NCBI GenBank assembly: GCA_030950825.1
Contig: JAUZQT010000077.1
Coordinates: 1-6,217 of the forward strand
Reading direction: 5' to 3'
Source of the DNA: Mariprofundaceae bacterium
GTDB taxonomy: Bacteria > Pseudomonadota > Zetaproteobacteria > Mariprofundales > Mariprofundaceae
Length of the DNA stretch: 6,217 nucleotides
How positions within the stretch are numbered: position 1 is the stretch's first letter; every line of letters begins with the position of its first letter. Both the position numbers and the translations under genes were made by a program. Below, one piece after another: positions 6,216 to 6,217 of this stretch. The notes under the pieces were generated by a model that did not search any database, had not been told where the DNA came from, and saw nothing but the letters and a program-made list of their open reading frames with translations.

Positions 6216-6217
6216 GA

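Overview
The window carries a compact Gram-negative multidrug-type efflux locus flanked by accessory-looking DNA. An outer-membrane TolC-family channel with a signal peptide and an AcrB-type RND pump both require an outer membrane, so the source is a Gram-negative bacterium, most likely a member of the Pseudomonadota. Base composition is moderate, AT-leaning in the intergenic DNA. The genus cannot be fixed from this sequence alone.

Layout, left to right. Bases 2-325 (+) are the C-terminal 107 codons of an IS1595-family (ISXO2-like) transposase cut by the window edge. Bases 326-659 hold no gene. They do hold two hairpins belonging to the 3' end of the leftward operon: a 12-bp perfect stem with a long purine/pyrimidine loop (542-586), and a clear intrinsic terminator (507-534, functional on the minus strand). 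Bases 660-3749 (-) encode a 1029-aa RND permease. Bases 3746-5212 (-) encode a TolC-family outer-membrane factor, and its stop overlaps the RND start in ATGA. A 111-bp divergent intergenic region carries back-to-back promoter-like elements and a perfect 11-base palindrome. It is followed by a MarR-family regulator (5324-5803, +). Bases 5804-6104 hold no recognisable gene. The last 111 bases may be the C-terminal tail of a leftward gene that begins outside the window.

The simplest reading is a self-contained regulatory module. The MarR protein probably binds the shared divergent region and controls both itself and the two-gene efflux operon, and ligand binding or oxidation would relieve repression. 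Two things stand out. The operon lacks the periplasmic adaptor (membrane fusion protein) that tripartite RND pumps need, so an adaptor must come from elsewhere or has been lost. The pump also keeps the paired TM4 aspartates, but its TM10 segment lacks both the lysine of AcrB and the acidic residues I would expect in related pumps with a VVN motif. The operon's 3' UTR ends in a C-rich-looped hairpin followed by a strong terminator, an architecture that resembles 3'-UTR-derived small RNAs. I found no evidence for a wholly new defence or mobile system here.
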